From an uncultured Butyrivibrio sp. (GTDB lineage Bacteria > Bacillota > Clostridia > Lachnospirales > Lachnospiraceae): a stretch of DNA of 18,913 nucleotides. Positions 1 through 6,318 of the stretch are shown in pieces (position 1 is the first letter of the stretch; each line of letters begins with the position of its first letter). The notes under the pieces are model-generated. The model had not been told where the DNA came from and did not search any database. It saw only the letters and a program-made list of their open reading frames with translations. A program made the translations under genes and the position numbers. The stretch spans positions 41,883 to 60,795 of the forward strand of contig CAJTON010000014.1 of NCBI GenBank assembly GCA_910577605.1, read 5' to 3'.

Positions 1-733
1 GGCGATATATGCTTTGAGAAGGTGAGCTTCGGATACAGTGAGGACAAGACAGTGCTGTCGGAGTTTGACTGTACATTTAAGGAAGGCAGGGTAACGGCGC
101 TTCTCGGCTTGAGCGGGTGCGGAAAATCCACGGTGGTGAACCTTATCGACAGGATATATGAGGTGGACGGCGGCGCAATCACGATAGGCGGAAAAAATAT
201 AAGCGATTATGTCATGGATTCCTACAGACGGCGTTTCGGAATGATACCGCAGAATGTCATGCTGTTTTCGGGCAGCATAAGAGAAAACGTGACCTTCGGA
301 ATAAACAGGGAGCTTTCGGACGGGGAGATAACGGAGGCGCTTGACAAGGTGGGACTTACCGGATTTATAGAGCAGTCGGGAAAGGGGCTTGAGCTTGACA
401 TAGGAGAGCGCGGCAATAAGCTTTCCGGCGGACAGAAGCAGAGGATAGCGCTGGCGAGGATGCTGCTTGCGGACGCTCACTATCTGATACTTGACGAGGC
501 GACCGCGTCAATGGACGCGATCTCGATCGCGGAATTCAGAAGCGTGCTTGAGAAGATCGTTAAGGACAGAACGGTCATAATCATTGCATACCAATCACCT
601 TATGCCGCTTGCGCAGGATGCAGTAGTGCTTGAGAACGGCGCGGCTGCCGCTTGCGGTGAATTTGATAAAGTGCTGGAAGAAAGCGTCTTTCTTCAGGAT
701 TTTATGAAGGGAGATGATGCATATGAAGAATAA
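1..733 (+). pseudogene. ABC exporter ATP-binding domain, 5'-truncated by window and frameshifted at the H-loop
   Basis: This is the nucleotide-binding half of an ABC exporter; the reading frame is open at base 1, so the membrane part lies upstream. Visible motifs are Walker A (GLSGCGKST), the Q-loop (IPQN), the signature LSGGQ, Walker B with catalytic Glu (YLILDEAT) and a D-loop SMD. The frame then derails: after GCA at 586-588 it reads a short unrelated tail to a stop at 631-633. One extra base (a C) after 588 would restore GCA-CAT, the H-loop His, followed by a typical end (DAVVLENG, then a helical tail) to TAA at 731-733, overlapping the next gene by 11 bases. So there is a one-base deletion, either a real mutation or an assembly error. 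The product as read lacks the H-loop His. It probably pairs with the next gene as a heterodimeric exporter. Substrate unknown. Confidence 0.85.
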
Positions 734-2453
734 TGAAACCAAAGAAAATACGAAGGGAATGTGGAAAAGGACTCTTAAAATATACGGAAGCATGAGATTG
801 CCCTTCCATCTCTACATAATTGAGTTTGTACTCGGAATCGTGTCAACAAAGGTCGCGCTGCTGTATATGCCGTATCTGAGCAAGATGCAGACGGGAAACA
901 TAATCGGCAATGATACGGTCGGGAAATATGTTCTCTTTGTTATGCTGAACGTGGCGATAACTTTTGTAAGCGCCATACCGACGCTGTATGCGGATAATAT
1001 CGTCATAAAGCGCCTCCAGAATAAGCTTCTGCACAAGATCATCCGTATGCCTGTCAAGAAGTACGAGCAGGAGGGCGCCTCGGAGCTTATCTCGCATGTC
1101 ACCTCCGATACGGAGTATGTAAATCAGCTTATAACCTCGGTTATCGGTTTCATAACGGGAATAGTAACCGCTTTTATGACGATGTCGGAGATGAGCAAGC
1201 TTAATTCGACACTCAGCTGGATTATTTTTCCGGTCACGGGATATGTGATACTAAGCACATGGCTTGAGGGAAAGCTGTCTTTTCTGAGCCAGAGAAGGCT
1301 GCGAAAGTCATATTCGGGCACAATGTCGTTTTTTGCGGAGCATACGGGTTCGCTGCTCAATATCAAGCAGCTTAACGCTCAGGATATAGAGCTTAAGCTC
1401 GGCAAAAAGGCAGTTGACATCATGTACAAGGGAGATCTGTACGCTGCGGCGCTAGGCATTTTCTCGACCTTTGTGTCAGGCTCAATAACGTCGATAATCG
1501 CGATAATAATATTCACTCTCGGCGCGGCAAACGTGCGCAGCGGAGCAATTACGATAGAGGAGCTGAATACCTTCTACAATCTTATGCTTGTGGCGTACGG
1601 GGCGGTGAGCATACTTCCGTCGATATACACGGATTTTATGCGCGCGAACGGAACGATGTTCTATGTCGGACAAATGGTTGACGGCAAGGATGAGGTCTAT
1701 AAGAGAGAAAGGGGAATGGACTGTCCGGACAGCGATATTACCTTTGAAAACATAAGCTTTGCTTACGATGAAAGAAACATACTCGACAAGGTCTCCTTTA
1801 CGATACCTATGGGAAAAATAACGGCGGTGGTCGGGGAGAACGGAAGCGGAAAAACCACTCTTTTCAAGCTGATAGAACGTTTTTATGAGCCAAACGAGGG
1901 CATGATAAGCTTCGGCGATACCGACGTAAGCAGAATAAATATTGACGAATGGCGCAAGAGCATCGGATATGTGCTCCAGAACGCACAGCTTTTCGACGGT
2001 ACGATACGCGAGAACATAGCTTACGGAGTCGAGCGAGAGGTAAGCGATGAGGAGATAATGGCGGCTGCGGCTCAGGCGGGAGCGTACGAATTTATAAACT
2101 CTATGCCGGAGGGTCTTGATTTTATAGTTGGAGACGACGGAAGCAGGCTTTCTGCCGGACAGAGACAGAGAATAGCGATCGCACGCTCCATAATGGTCGA
2201 TCCTTCGTACCTGCTGCTTGACGAGGCTACCAGCAATATGGATATATACGCGAAGGAGGAGGTCACGAGGGCGCTGCTTAGACTTATGGAGGGCAGGACA
2301 ACGGTAATGATCACCCATGATATGAATATGGTCAGAAAAGCCGACCATATAATTGTTTTGAAGGACGGCTCGGTTGAAGCGCAGGGCAGTCCGGAGGAGG
2401 TTAAGAAAAACAGCGTTACATACAACAGACTTATGAATGGAGGTGCGGCATGA
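723..2453 (+). CDS. ABC exporter half-transporter (membrane domain fused to ATPase)
   Basis: A 576-residue ABC exporter half: about six hydrophobic segments in residues 20-310, then a nucleotide-binding domain. Walker A (GENGSGKTT) is at about residues 371-379, followed by the Q-loop VLQN, a variant signature LSAGQ, Walker B with Glu (YLLLDEATSNMD) and an H-loop His (MITHD). All catalytic elements are present. ATGs at 714, 717 and 723 are in frame; 723 is preferred because AAGGGAG (707-713) sits 9 bases before it and only one base before 714. It lies directly after, and overlaps, the repaired reading frame of the upstream ATPase, as expected for the second subunit of a heterodimeric exporter. 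The next gene starts inside its stop codon. Family role: ATP-driven export of peptides, lipids or drugs; the substrate is not indicated. Confidence 0.93.
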   Translation: MKNNETKENTKGMWKRTLKIYGSMRLPFHLYIIEFVLGIVSTKVALLYMPYLSKMQTGNIIGNDTVGKYVLFVMLNVAITFVSAIPTLYADNIVIKRLQNKLLHKIIRMPVKKYEQEGASELISHVTSDTEYVNQLITSVIGFITGIVTAFMTMSEMSKLNSTLSWIIFPVTGYVILSTWLEGKLSFLSQRRLRKSYSGTMSFFAEHTGSLLNIKQLNAQDIELKLGKKAVDIMYKGDLYAAALGIFSTFVSGSITSIIAIIIFTLGAANVRSGAITIEELNTFYNLMLVAYGAVSILPSIYTDFMRANGTMFYVGQMVDGKDEVYKRERGMDCPDSDITFENISFAYDERNILDKVSFTIPMGKITAVVGENGSGKTTLFKLIERFYEPNEGMISFGDTDVSRINIDEWRKSIGYVLQNAQLFDGTIRENIAYGVEREVSDEEIMAAAAQAGAYEFINSMPEGLDFIVGDDGSRLSAGQRQRIAIARSIMVDPSYLLLDEATSNMDIYAKEEVTRALLRLMEGRTTVMITHDMNMVRKADHIIVLKDGSVEAQGSPEEVKKNSVTYNRLMNGGAA

Positions 2454-3325
2454 GATCAAAGATAAAAAAGCTTTATGATTACAGACAGGTAGAACTGCCC
2501 GAAACAGTTTATATTGAAGGCGTAAAAAGGCGTATGGACAGGGAGATAAGTACCCTGTGCAAAAAATTCAAGAGGATCGAAGAAGTCGGTTCGATTGAAA
2601 AAGGCGACGTAGTGACCTTGAGCTTAAAAAGCGAAAAGCCTAGGTTCAACAGGGAGAAACTTAAACTTAACGTCGGAAGCGGGCTTTTCGACGCTGATTT
2701 TGAAGCGCAGCTTATCGGTCTTAAAGTCGGTGAGACGGAGGTATTGAAGTCGGGAGAGGAAGTTGTTGAGGTAAAGGTGCTTGAATCAAGACGCAGCATA
2801 TATCCCAAGCTAACAGATGAGATCGTAGCAGAGGGAATGATGCGCGAGGAATACAATGAGCCGGATATAAAGACGGTTGAACAGTATATGCCCGCTCTCC
2901 ATGACGATGTTTTTGAAGTTCTCTGCGATGAGCGGCTGCGCGACGAGAGCGAGAGGCTTATGCGTGAGGTCACCGCGAGGAGCGAGGTCGAATACGATGA
3001 GGAAGAAATCGCCGTCTTGGTCGGCGAGGCGCTTGAATCTCTTGAGGAGGAGCTTAAGGAGGAGGGCAGAAGCCTTGACACTATGTCGGAGGAGGCGTAC
3101 AGAGTTTCGTATTCCGGCTTCGGATATGAAGTGAGCAATAAGGAGGAGCTTAAAAAGGCGCTCGCGGAGATGTTCAGACAGTCGGTTGTGTCAAAGGCGA
3201 TAAGCTGTCAGCTTGACGGAAAGGATTTCGACAGCCTTCCGTTTGAGGAAATTGAGGAGACCGCATGGGAAGTATTTTATAACTATATAAAAGAAAAAAT
3301 CATATTCATTGAAAAGGAGGACTAA
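2450..3325 (+). CDS. Trigger-factor-like protein without ribosome-binding domain (paralogue 1)
   Basis: A 291-residue, highly charged, soluble protein with no signal peptide. Residues 1-50 are a helical segment; about 51-115 resemble a shortened FKBP-type domain as in trigger factor (EKGDVVTL, then FEAQLIGLKVGE and VEVKVLESRR); about 116-140 match the linker P.L.DEIV; the rest is a helical arm like the trigger factor C-terminal chaperone domain (EEELKEEGRSLDTM). The N-terminal ribosome-docking domain with its GFRK signature is absent, and the FKBP flap between the GE turn and the last strand is missing, so isomerase activity is doubtful (inference). Its start overlaps the ABC stop as ATGA, with GGAGGT five bases ahead, implying translational coupling to the exporter. 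A close paralogue lies at 4469. Plausible role: cytoplasmic holdase or delivery factor for the exporter substrate; unproven. Confidence 0.75.
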   Translation: MRSKIKKLYDYRQVELPETVYIEGVKRRMDREISTLCKKFKRIEEVGSIEKGDVVTLSLKSEKPRFNREKLKLNVGSGLFDADFEAQLIGLKVGETEVLKSGEEVVEVKVLESRRSIYPKLTDEIVAEGMMREEYNEPDIKTVEQYMPALHDDVFEVLCDERLRDESERLMREVTARSEVEYDEEEIAVLVGEALESLEEELKEEGRSLDTMSEEAYRVSYSGFGYEVSNKEELKKALAEMFRQSVVSKAISCQLDGKDFDSLPFEEIEETAWEVFYNYIKEKIIFIEKED

Positions 3326-3328
3326 GAG

Positions 3329-3646
3329 ATGATAAGATACGCGACAGATGATAATTACAGGGATCTGATTATGGAGGACGAGGTTACGCTGGTGGATTTT
3401 ACCGCGACATGGTGTATGCCGTGCAAGGCGCTCGGAAGGATTCTGGAGGATATTGACGACGAAATGCCGTTTTTGAATATAATCAAGGTGGATGTTGACG
3501 ACTGCCCCAAGACCTCGGAGGAATATAAGGTAAACGGTATTCCCGACCTTTATTATCTTAAGAACGGGGAAACGGTCTGCCACGGACCGGGAGCGGCTGA
3601 CGCCGACGAAATTCGTCAGAAAATATCAGAGCTTTTATACAATTAA
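3329..3646 (+). CDS. Thioredoxin-family protein with a WCMPC active site
   Basis: A 105-residue single-domain thioredoxin, the normal length for the family, cytoplasmic with no signal peptide. The active site WCMPCK is at residues 28-33 (Cys29, Cys32), with Met where classical thioredoxin has Gly. The cis-proline loop reads GIPD rather than the common GIPT, followed by a typical strand and turn (LKNGE). The start at 3329 has AAGGAGG about 10 bases upstream and lies 3 bases after the stop of the trigger-factor-like gene, so they are co-transcribed. Family role: dithiol-disulfide exchange with client proteins. The reductase-like flavoprotein at 5437 is a candidate partner. The altered dipeptide should shift redox potential and client choice (inference from thioredoxin-fold mutants in general). 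Confidence 0.9.
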   Translation: MIRYATDDNYRDLIMEDEVTLVDFTATWCMPCKALGRILEDIDDEMPFLNIIKVDVDDCPKTSEEYKVNGIPDLYYLKNGETVCHGPGAADADEIRQKISELLYN

Positions 3647-3666
3647 TCATGCAAAGGAGAGAAGTT

Positions 3667-4326
3667 ATGAAAAAGAAATTAATCGTAGTTATGATGGCAG
3701 CGATCATGGTGCTTGGAACGGTCCTCACGGGATGCGGAACAGATTCGTCTTCAAGCAGCAAGAAAGAGGACGCTACAACAGCGGCAGGGGGCGAATCAAC
3801 GAAAGCTGAGGAGGACAAAACTACCGCTGCCGGTACTGACGAAACCAAAGACGGAGAAACCGAAGACGGAGAAACCAAAGACGGAGAGACCAAAGACGAC
3901 GGAGTTACTGCCGGAGATTGGAAGAACAAGGATTTTGCCGACTGGAACGGCGATGATATCGGACAGTATTTCGTTGACAACGGAACATTTTCAAAGGTGG
4001 ACTGGTACTATGTTCAGAAGGACGAGTATGTTGAGGGAACCGGACTGGACGCGAATGTAAGCTATTTTGATGAGGACACCGGTTCGGCGTGCGTTATGAT
4101 AATGTGGTTCAATCCGGATTCAAAGCAGAGCAACAGGGACGAGGTCTATAATTACATCAAGGACAATAAGACGACTCCTGAGGATTTCGGCTCATTTCCT
4201 GTTGATCACCTTGTAGGCAATTTCGCGTTCAGTTATACTCTCTGCGCGGACAATGCGGAGTATGATAAGATGGATGCCGCGTATGAGGCTTTCATCAAAG
4301 AGTTTGATCTTACTCCCGAATTCTAA
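3667..4326 (+). CDS. Secreted lipoprotein with acidic tandem-repeat linker, unknown domain
   Basis: A 219-residue lipoprotein. Residues 2-4 are Lys, followed by a hydrophobic segment and the lipobox LTGC with Cys23 as the lipidation site, so it should be anchored on the outer face of the membrane. Residues about 24-80 form a Ser/Thr/Glu/Asp-rich linker including four copies of a five-residue unit (ETKDG-type). The C-terminal about 140 residues are a compact aromatic-rich acidic domain that I do not recognise. The start at 3667 is preferred over an in-frame ATG at 3649 because AAGGAGA lies just before it and the signal peptide then begins MKKK. It follows the thioredoxin gene by 20 bases, in the same presumed operon. 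Function unknown; an extracellular partner or substrate-binding role for the exporter is possible but unsupported. Confidence 0.88.
   Translation: MKKKLIVVMMAAIMVLGTVLTGCGTDSSSSSKKEDATTAAGGESTKAEEDKTTAAGTDETKDGETEDGETKDGETKDDGVTAGDWKNKDFADWNGDDIGQYFVDNGTFSKVDWYYVQKDEYVEGTGLDANVSYFDEDTGSACVMIMWFNPDSKQSNRDEVYNYIKDNKTTPEDFGSFPVDHLVGNFAFSYTLCADNAEYDKMDAAYEAFIKEFDLTPEF
3841..3900 (+). repeat. 15-base tandem repeat, four copies, inside lipoprotein linker
   Basis: Four head-to-tail copies of GAAACCAAAGACGGA: copies 1 and 3 are identical, copy 2 has one change and copy 4 two. It is in frame and encodes ETKDG, ETEDG, ETKDG, ETKDD. The near identity of the DNA suggests recent expansion by slippage, so copy number may vary between strains. 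Confidence 0.9.
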
Positions 4327-4468
4327 AGGAACGCATTGATCGGCATTTTACAAATTAAAGCTTAAAGCTGCTCCTTGCATGATGCCGAGGTATTGTGCAG
4401 GGAGTATTTATTTAATAAAAGTACCGGGCAAAATTTTTCTTTTGAGCCGGAAGGAGGAGAAAATAATT

Positions 4469-5341
4469 ATGAAAAGCAAATTACTTAAAATGTATGATTA
4501 TAAACAGACAAAGCTTCCCGAAGAGGCATATATCGAAGCGGAAAGCATACGCGAAGAGGAAAAGAAGGAAATGTCGCATATGCTCGCCAAGTATAAAAAA
4601 ACTATCCGTCCCGATGTCATTGAAAAAGGCGATATAGCGATTATAGACATCGAGGGCGGACTGCCGAAGTACAACCGTAAGAAACTCGGAATAAATGTCG
4701 GAAAGAACCTTTACAGCGGGGAAATAGAGGAGGCGCTTGTCGGAAAGGCGGCGGGTGCGGAATTTGACGCTGAGGCGGACGGCGTTAAGGTCCGTATATT
4801 CGTTAAAGATGTGACAAGGCGCGTGCTTCCCGAGCTCACGGAGGAGATCGTAGCCGGAATAATGGAGGAGACAGAAGACGAGCATCCCGAAATAAGCACC
4901 GTATCCCAGTTTCTTGACTGGATCCACAAAAAAACCGTAAAGAGGCTGGGCGACGATATATGGGTCAGGTATACCGACGACCTTATGACAGAAATCATTG
5001 ATAAAAGCGAGTGGAGCTATGACGATGAGGAGATTGAGCGGGAGTTCGAGGCGTATCTTGCCGATATGAGAAAAGATCTTGCCCATGAAAGACCGGGAAT
5101 GACGCTTGAGACGATGCCCGCCGACGATTACCGTATGTTCGATGAAAGCGTATCTAACTTCAGCGAATTTGAAGTCTGGCTCCGTAAGATGATAAAGCAG
5201 GAGATACAGCTCCATCTTATTTACTGCGGTCTTAAAGGAATTGAAGATACAAGCACGGGCTTTGAGGACATGGAGGGCGACGCGTGGGGCACGCTCGTCG
5301 ATTATGTTTCCGACGCTATAGAGATAAAAGAGCGCGTATAA
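4469..5341 (+). CDS. Trigger-factor-like protein without ribosome-binding domain (paralogue 2)
   Basis: A 290-residue paralogue of the protein at 2450, with the same length and layout. Both begin M.SK..K.YDY.Q..LPE.[AV]YIE and share EKGD, NR.KL..NVG, LVG/LIG.K and P.LT.EIVA. The FKBP-like part (about residues 50-115) is even more reduced, and the C-terminal arm is helical and acidic. No ribosome-docking domain and no signal peptide. The start at 4469 is chosen over an upstream in-frame ATG at 4379 because AAGGAGGAG (4451-4459) precedes it and the N-terminus then aligns with the paralogue. A 142-base gap separates it from the lipoprotein gene. I saw no convincing terminator or promoter there, so read-through from the exporter operon is likely. 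Probably a divergent chaperone or adaptor; two copies suggest two clients or a heteromer (inference). Confidence 0.75.
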   Translation: MKSKLLKMYDYKQTKLPEEAYIEAESIREEEKKEMSHMLAKYKKTIRPDVIEKGDIAIIDIEGGLPKYNRKKLGINVGKNLYSGEIEEALVGKAAGAEFDAEADGVKVRIFVKDVTRRVLPELTEEIVAGIMEETEDEHPEISTVSQFLDWIHKKTVKRLGDDIWVRYTDDLMTEIIDKSEWSYDDEEIEREFEAYLADMRKDLAHERPGMTLETMPADDYRMFDESVSNFSEFEVWLRKMIKQEIQLHLIYCGLKGIEDTSTGFEDMEGDAWGTLVDYVSDAIEIKERV

Positions 5342-5378
5342 ACACCGCAGACTGTCGGGATTACGGCGTCTGATGTCC

Positions 5379-5407
5379 TTGCGGCGGTTTGTTTATTATG
5401 CTAGAAT
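5379..5407 (+). promoter_or_regulatory. Extended -10 promoter for the reductase-peptidase-desulfidase operon
   Basis: TTGCGG (5379-5384), a 17-base spacer, then TAGAAT (5402-5407) preceded by TG-N (5399-5401), an extended -10. The expected transcript start is near 5414, about 23 bases ahead of the reductase ATG. The match is by eye. Confidence 0.5.
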
Positions 5408-5436
5408 AAATTTACATTTACGGAGGTGTGCAGAAA

Positions 5437-6318
5437 ATGGAAAGAGTTGACATAGCTATTATAGGTACGGGACCGGCGGGAATTTCGGCGGCGATAAACG
5501 CCAAGATCCGCAATAAGAGCTTTACGCTGTTCGGAACTGACAAGCTCAGCGCAAAGGTGGGGTGCTCGGAGCGCATCGAGAATTATCCCGGAATAGGCGG
5601 CGTTACCGGACCGGAGCTTAACGGGCATTTCCGTAAGCAGCTAGAGGACCTTGAGATTGCGATAACGCAGGAGCAGATAACCGGCATATACAATATGGGA
5701 AAATATTTTCTCATAATGGCGGACCAGACAGAATACGAAGCGACGTCGGTGATAATAGCCACGGGCGTTGAGGCGGTGAAAGCGATTCCCGGAGAGCGCG
5801 AGCTTCTGGGCAGGGGCGTGAGCTACTGCGCCACCTGCGACGGCAGGCTTTATAAAGGCAAAAAAATAGCGGTGGTCTGCGACAACGCCAATATGGAGGA
5901 GGAAGTCGATTACCTGTGCGGACTTGCCGGGAAAGTGTATTATTTCCCCCTGTTTAAAAGTGAGTTTACGAAAGAAAATATAGAAAGACCCGAAACAGTC
6001 ATCGCCGGAATTGACGGGACGGACCGCGTTGAGGGCGTTACTCTTAAAAACGGGGAAAAACTTGAGCTGGACGGAGTGTTTTTCCTTAAACAGTCCGTGT
6101 CCGCGGATATACTTCTGAGGGGACTTAAAATGGAGGACGGACATATAGTCGTTGACAGGAATATGGCGTCGAGCGTAAAGGGCTGCTTTGCGGCGGGAGA
6201 CTGCACGGGCAGACCCTATCAGATAACAAAGGCGGTCGGCGAGGGCAATATTGCCGCTCACGCCGCGATTGCGTATCTTGCGGAGCAGAGCAAAGCTAAA
6301 GAGGGAGAGCAGAAATGA
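5437..6318 (+). CDS. Thioredoxin-reductase-like flavoprotein lacking NADPH-binding motifs
   Basis: A 293-residue protein of the low-molecular-weight thioredoxin reductase family. It has the FAD-binding GTGPAG (residues 10-15), the redox pair CATC (Cys131, Cys134) followed by Asp, and the C-terminal FAD motif AAGDC near residue 254. Where NADPH-dependent enzymes carry GGGDSA this protein has CDNANM (148-153), and the HRRxxxR phosphate-binding patch is replaced by an uncharged stretch. This pattern matches the ferredoxin-dependent flavin thioredoxin reductases described in clostridia, so the electron donor is probably ferredoxin (inference). ATG 5437 is preferred to GTG 5428 because GGAGG (5422-5426) is 10 bases upstream of it. 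It is first in an operon with the peptidase, whose ATG overlaps its stop. A likely partner is the thioredoxin at 3329. Confidence 0.88.
   Translation: MERVDIAIIGTGPAGISAAINAKIRNKSFTLFGTDKLSAKVGCSERIENYPGIGGVTGPELNGHFRKQLEDLEIAITQEQITGIYNMGKYFLIMADQTEYEATSVIIATGVEAVKAIPGERELLGRGVSYCATCDGRLYKGKKIAVVCDNANMEEEVDYLCGLAGKVYYFPLFKSEFTKENIERPETVIAGIDGTDRVEGVTLKNGEKLELDGVFFLKQSVSADILLRGLKMEDGHIVVDRNMASSVKGCFAAGDCTGRPYQITKAVGEGNIAAHAAIAYLAEQSKAKEGEQK

Noticed and set aside
580..600. Programmed frameshift in the exporter ATPase
   Set aside because: No slippery heptamer or internal Shine-Dalgarno at the shift point; a plain deletion is simpler.
1482..2459. Long minus-strand open frame of 325 codons
   Set aside because: It is antisense to the intact ABC exporter with all motifs, has no ribosome site and shows no recognisable protein; it arises from codon bias.
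4379..4468. Earlier ATG for the second trigger-factor-like gene
   Set aside because: No ribosome site, and the paralogue's N-terminus aligns with the ATG at 4469.
4327..4468. Promoter or terminator in the 142-base gap
   Set aside because: TTGTGC and TTTACA have no acceptable -10 at proper spacing, and no stable stem with a T tract is present.
5344..5397. Terminator after the second trigger-factor-like gene
   Set aside because: CCGC/GCGG and CAGAC/GTCTG can pair, but the stems are short and bulged and the following T-rich stretch is interrupted; it overlaps the better-supported promoter.
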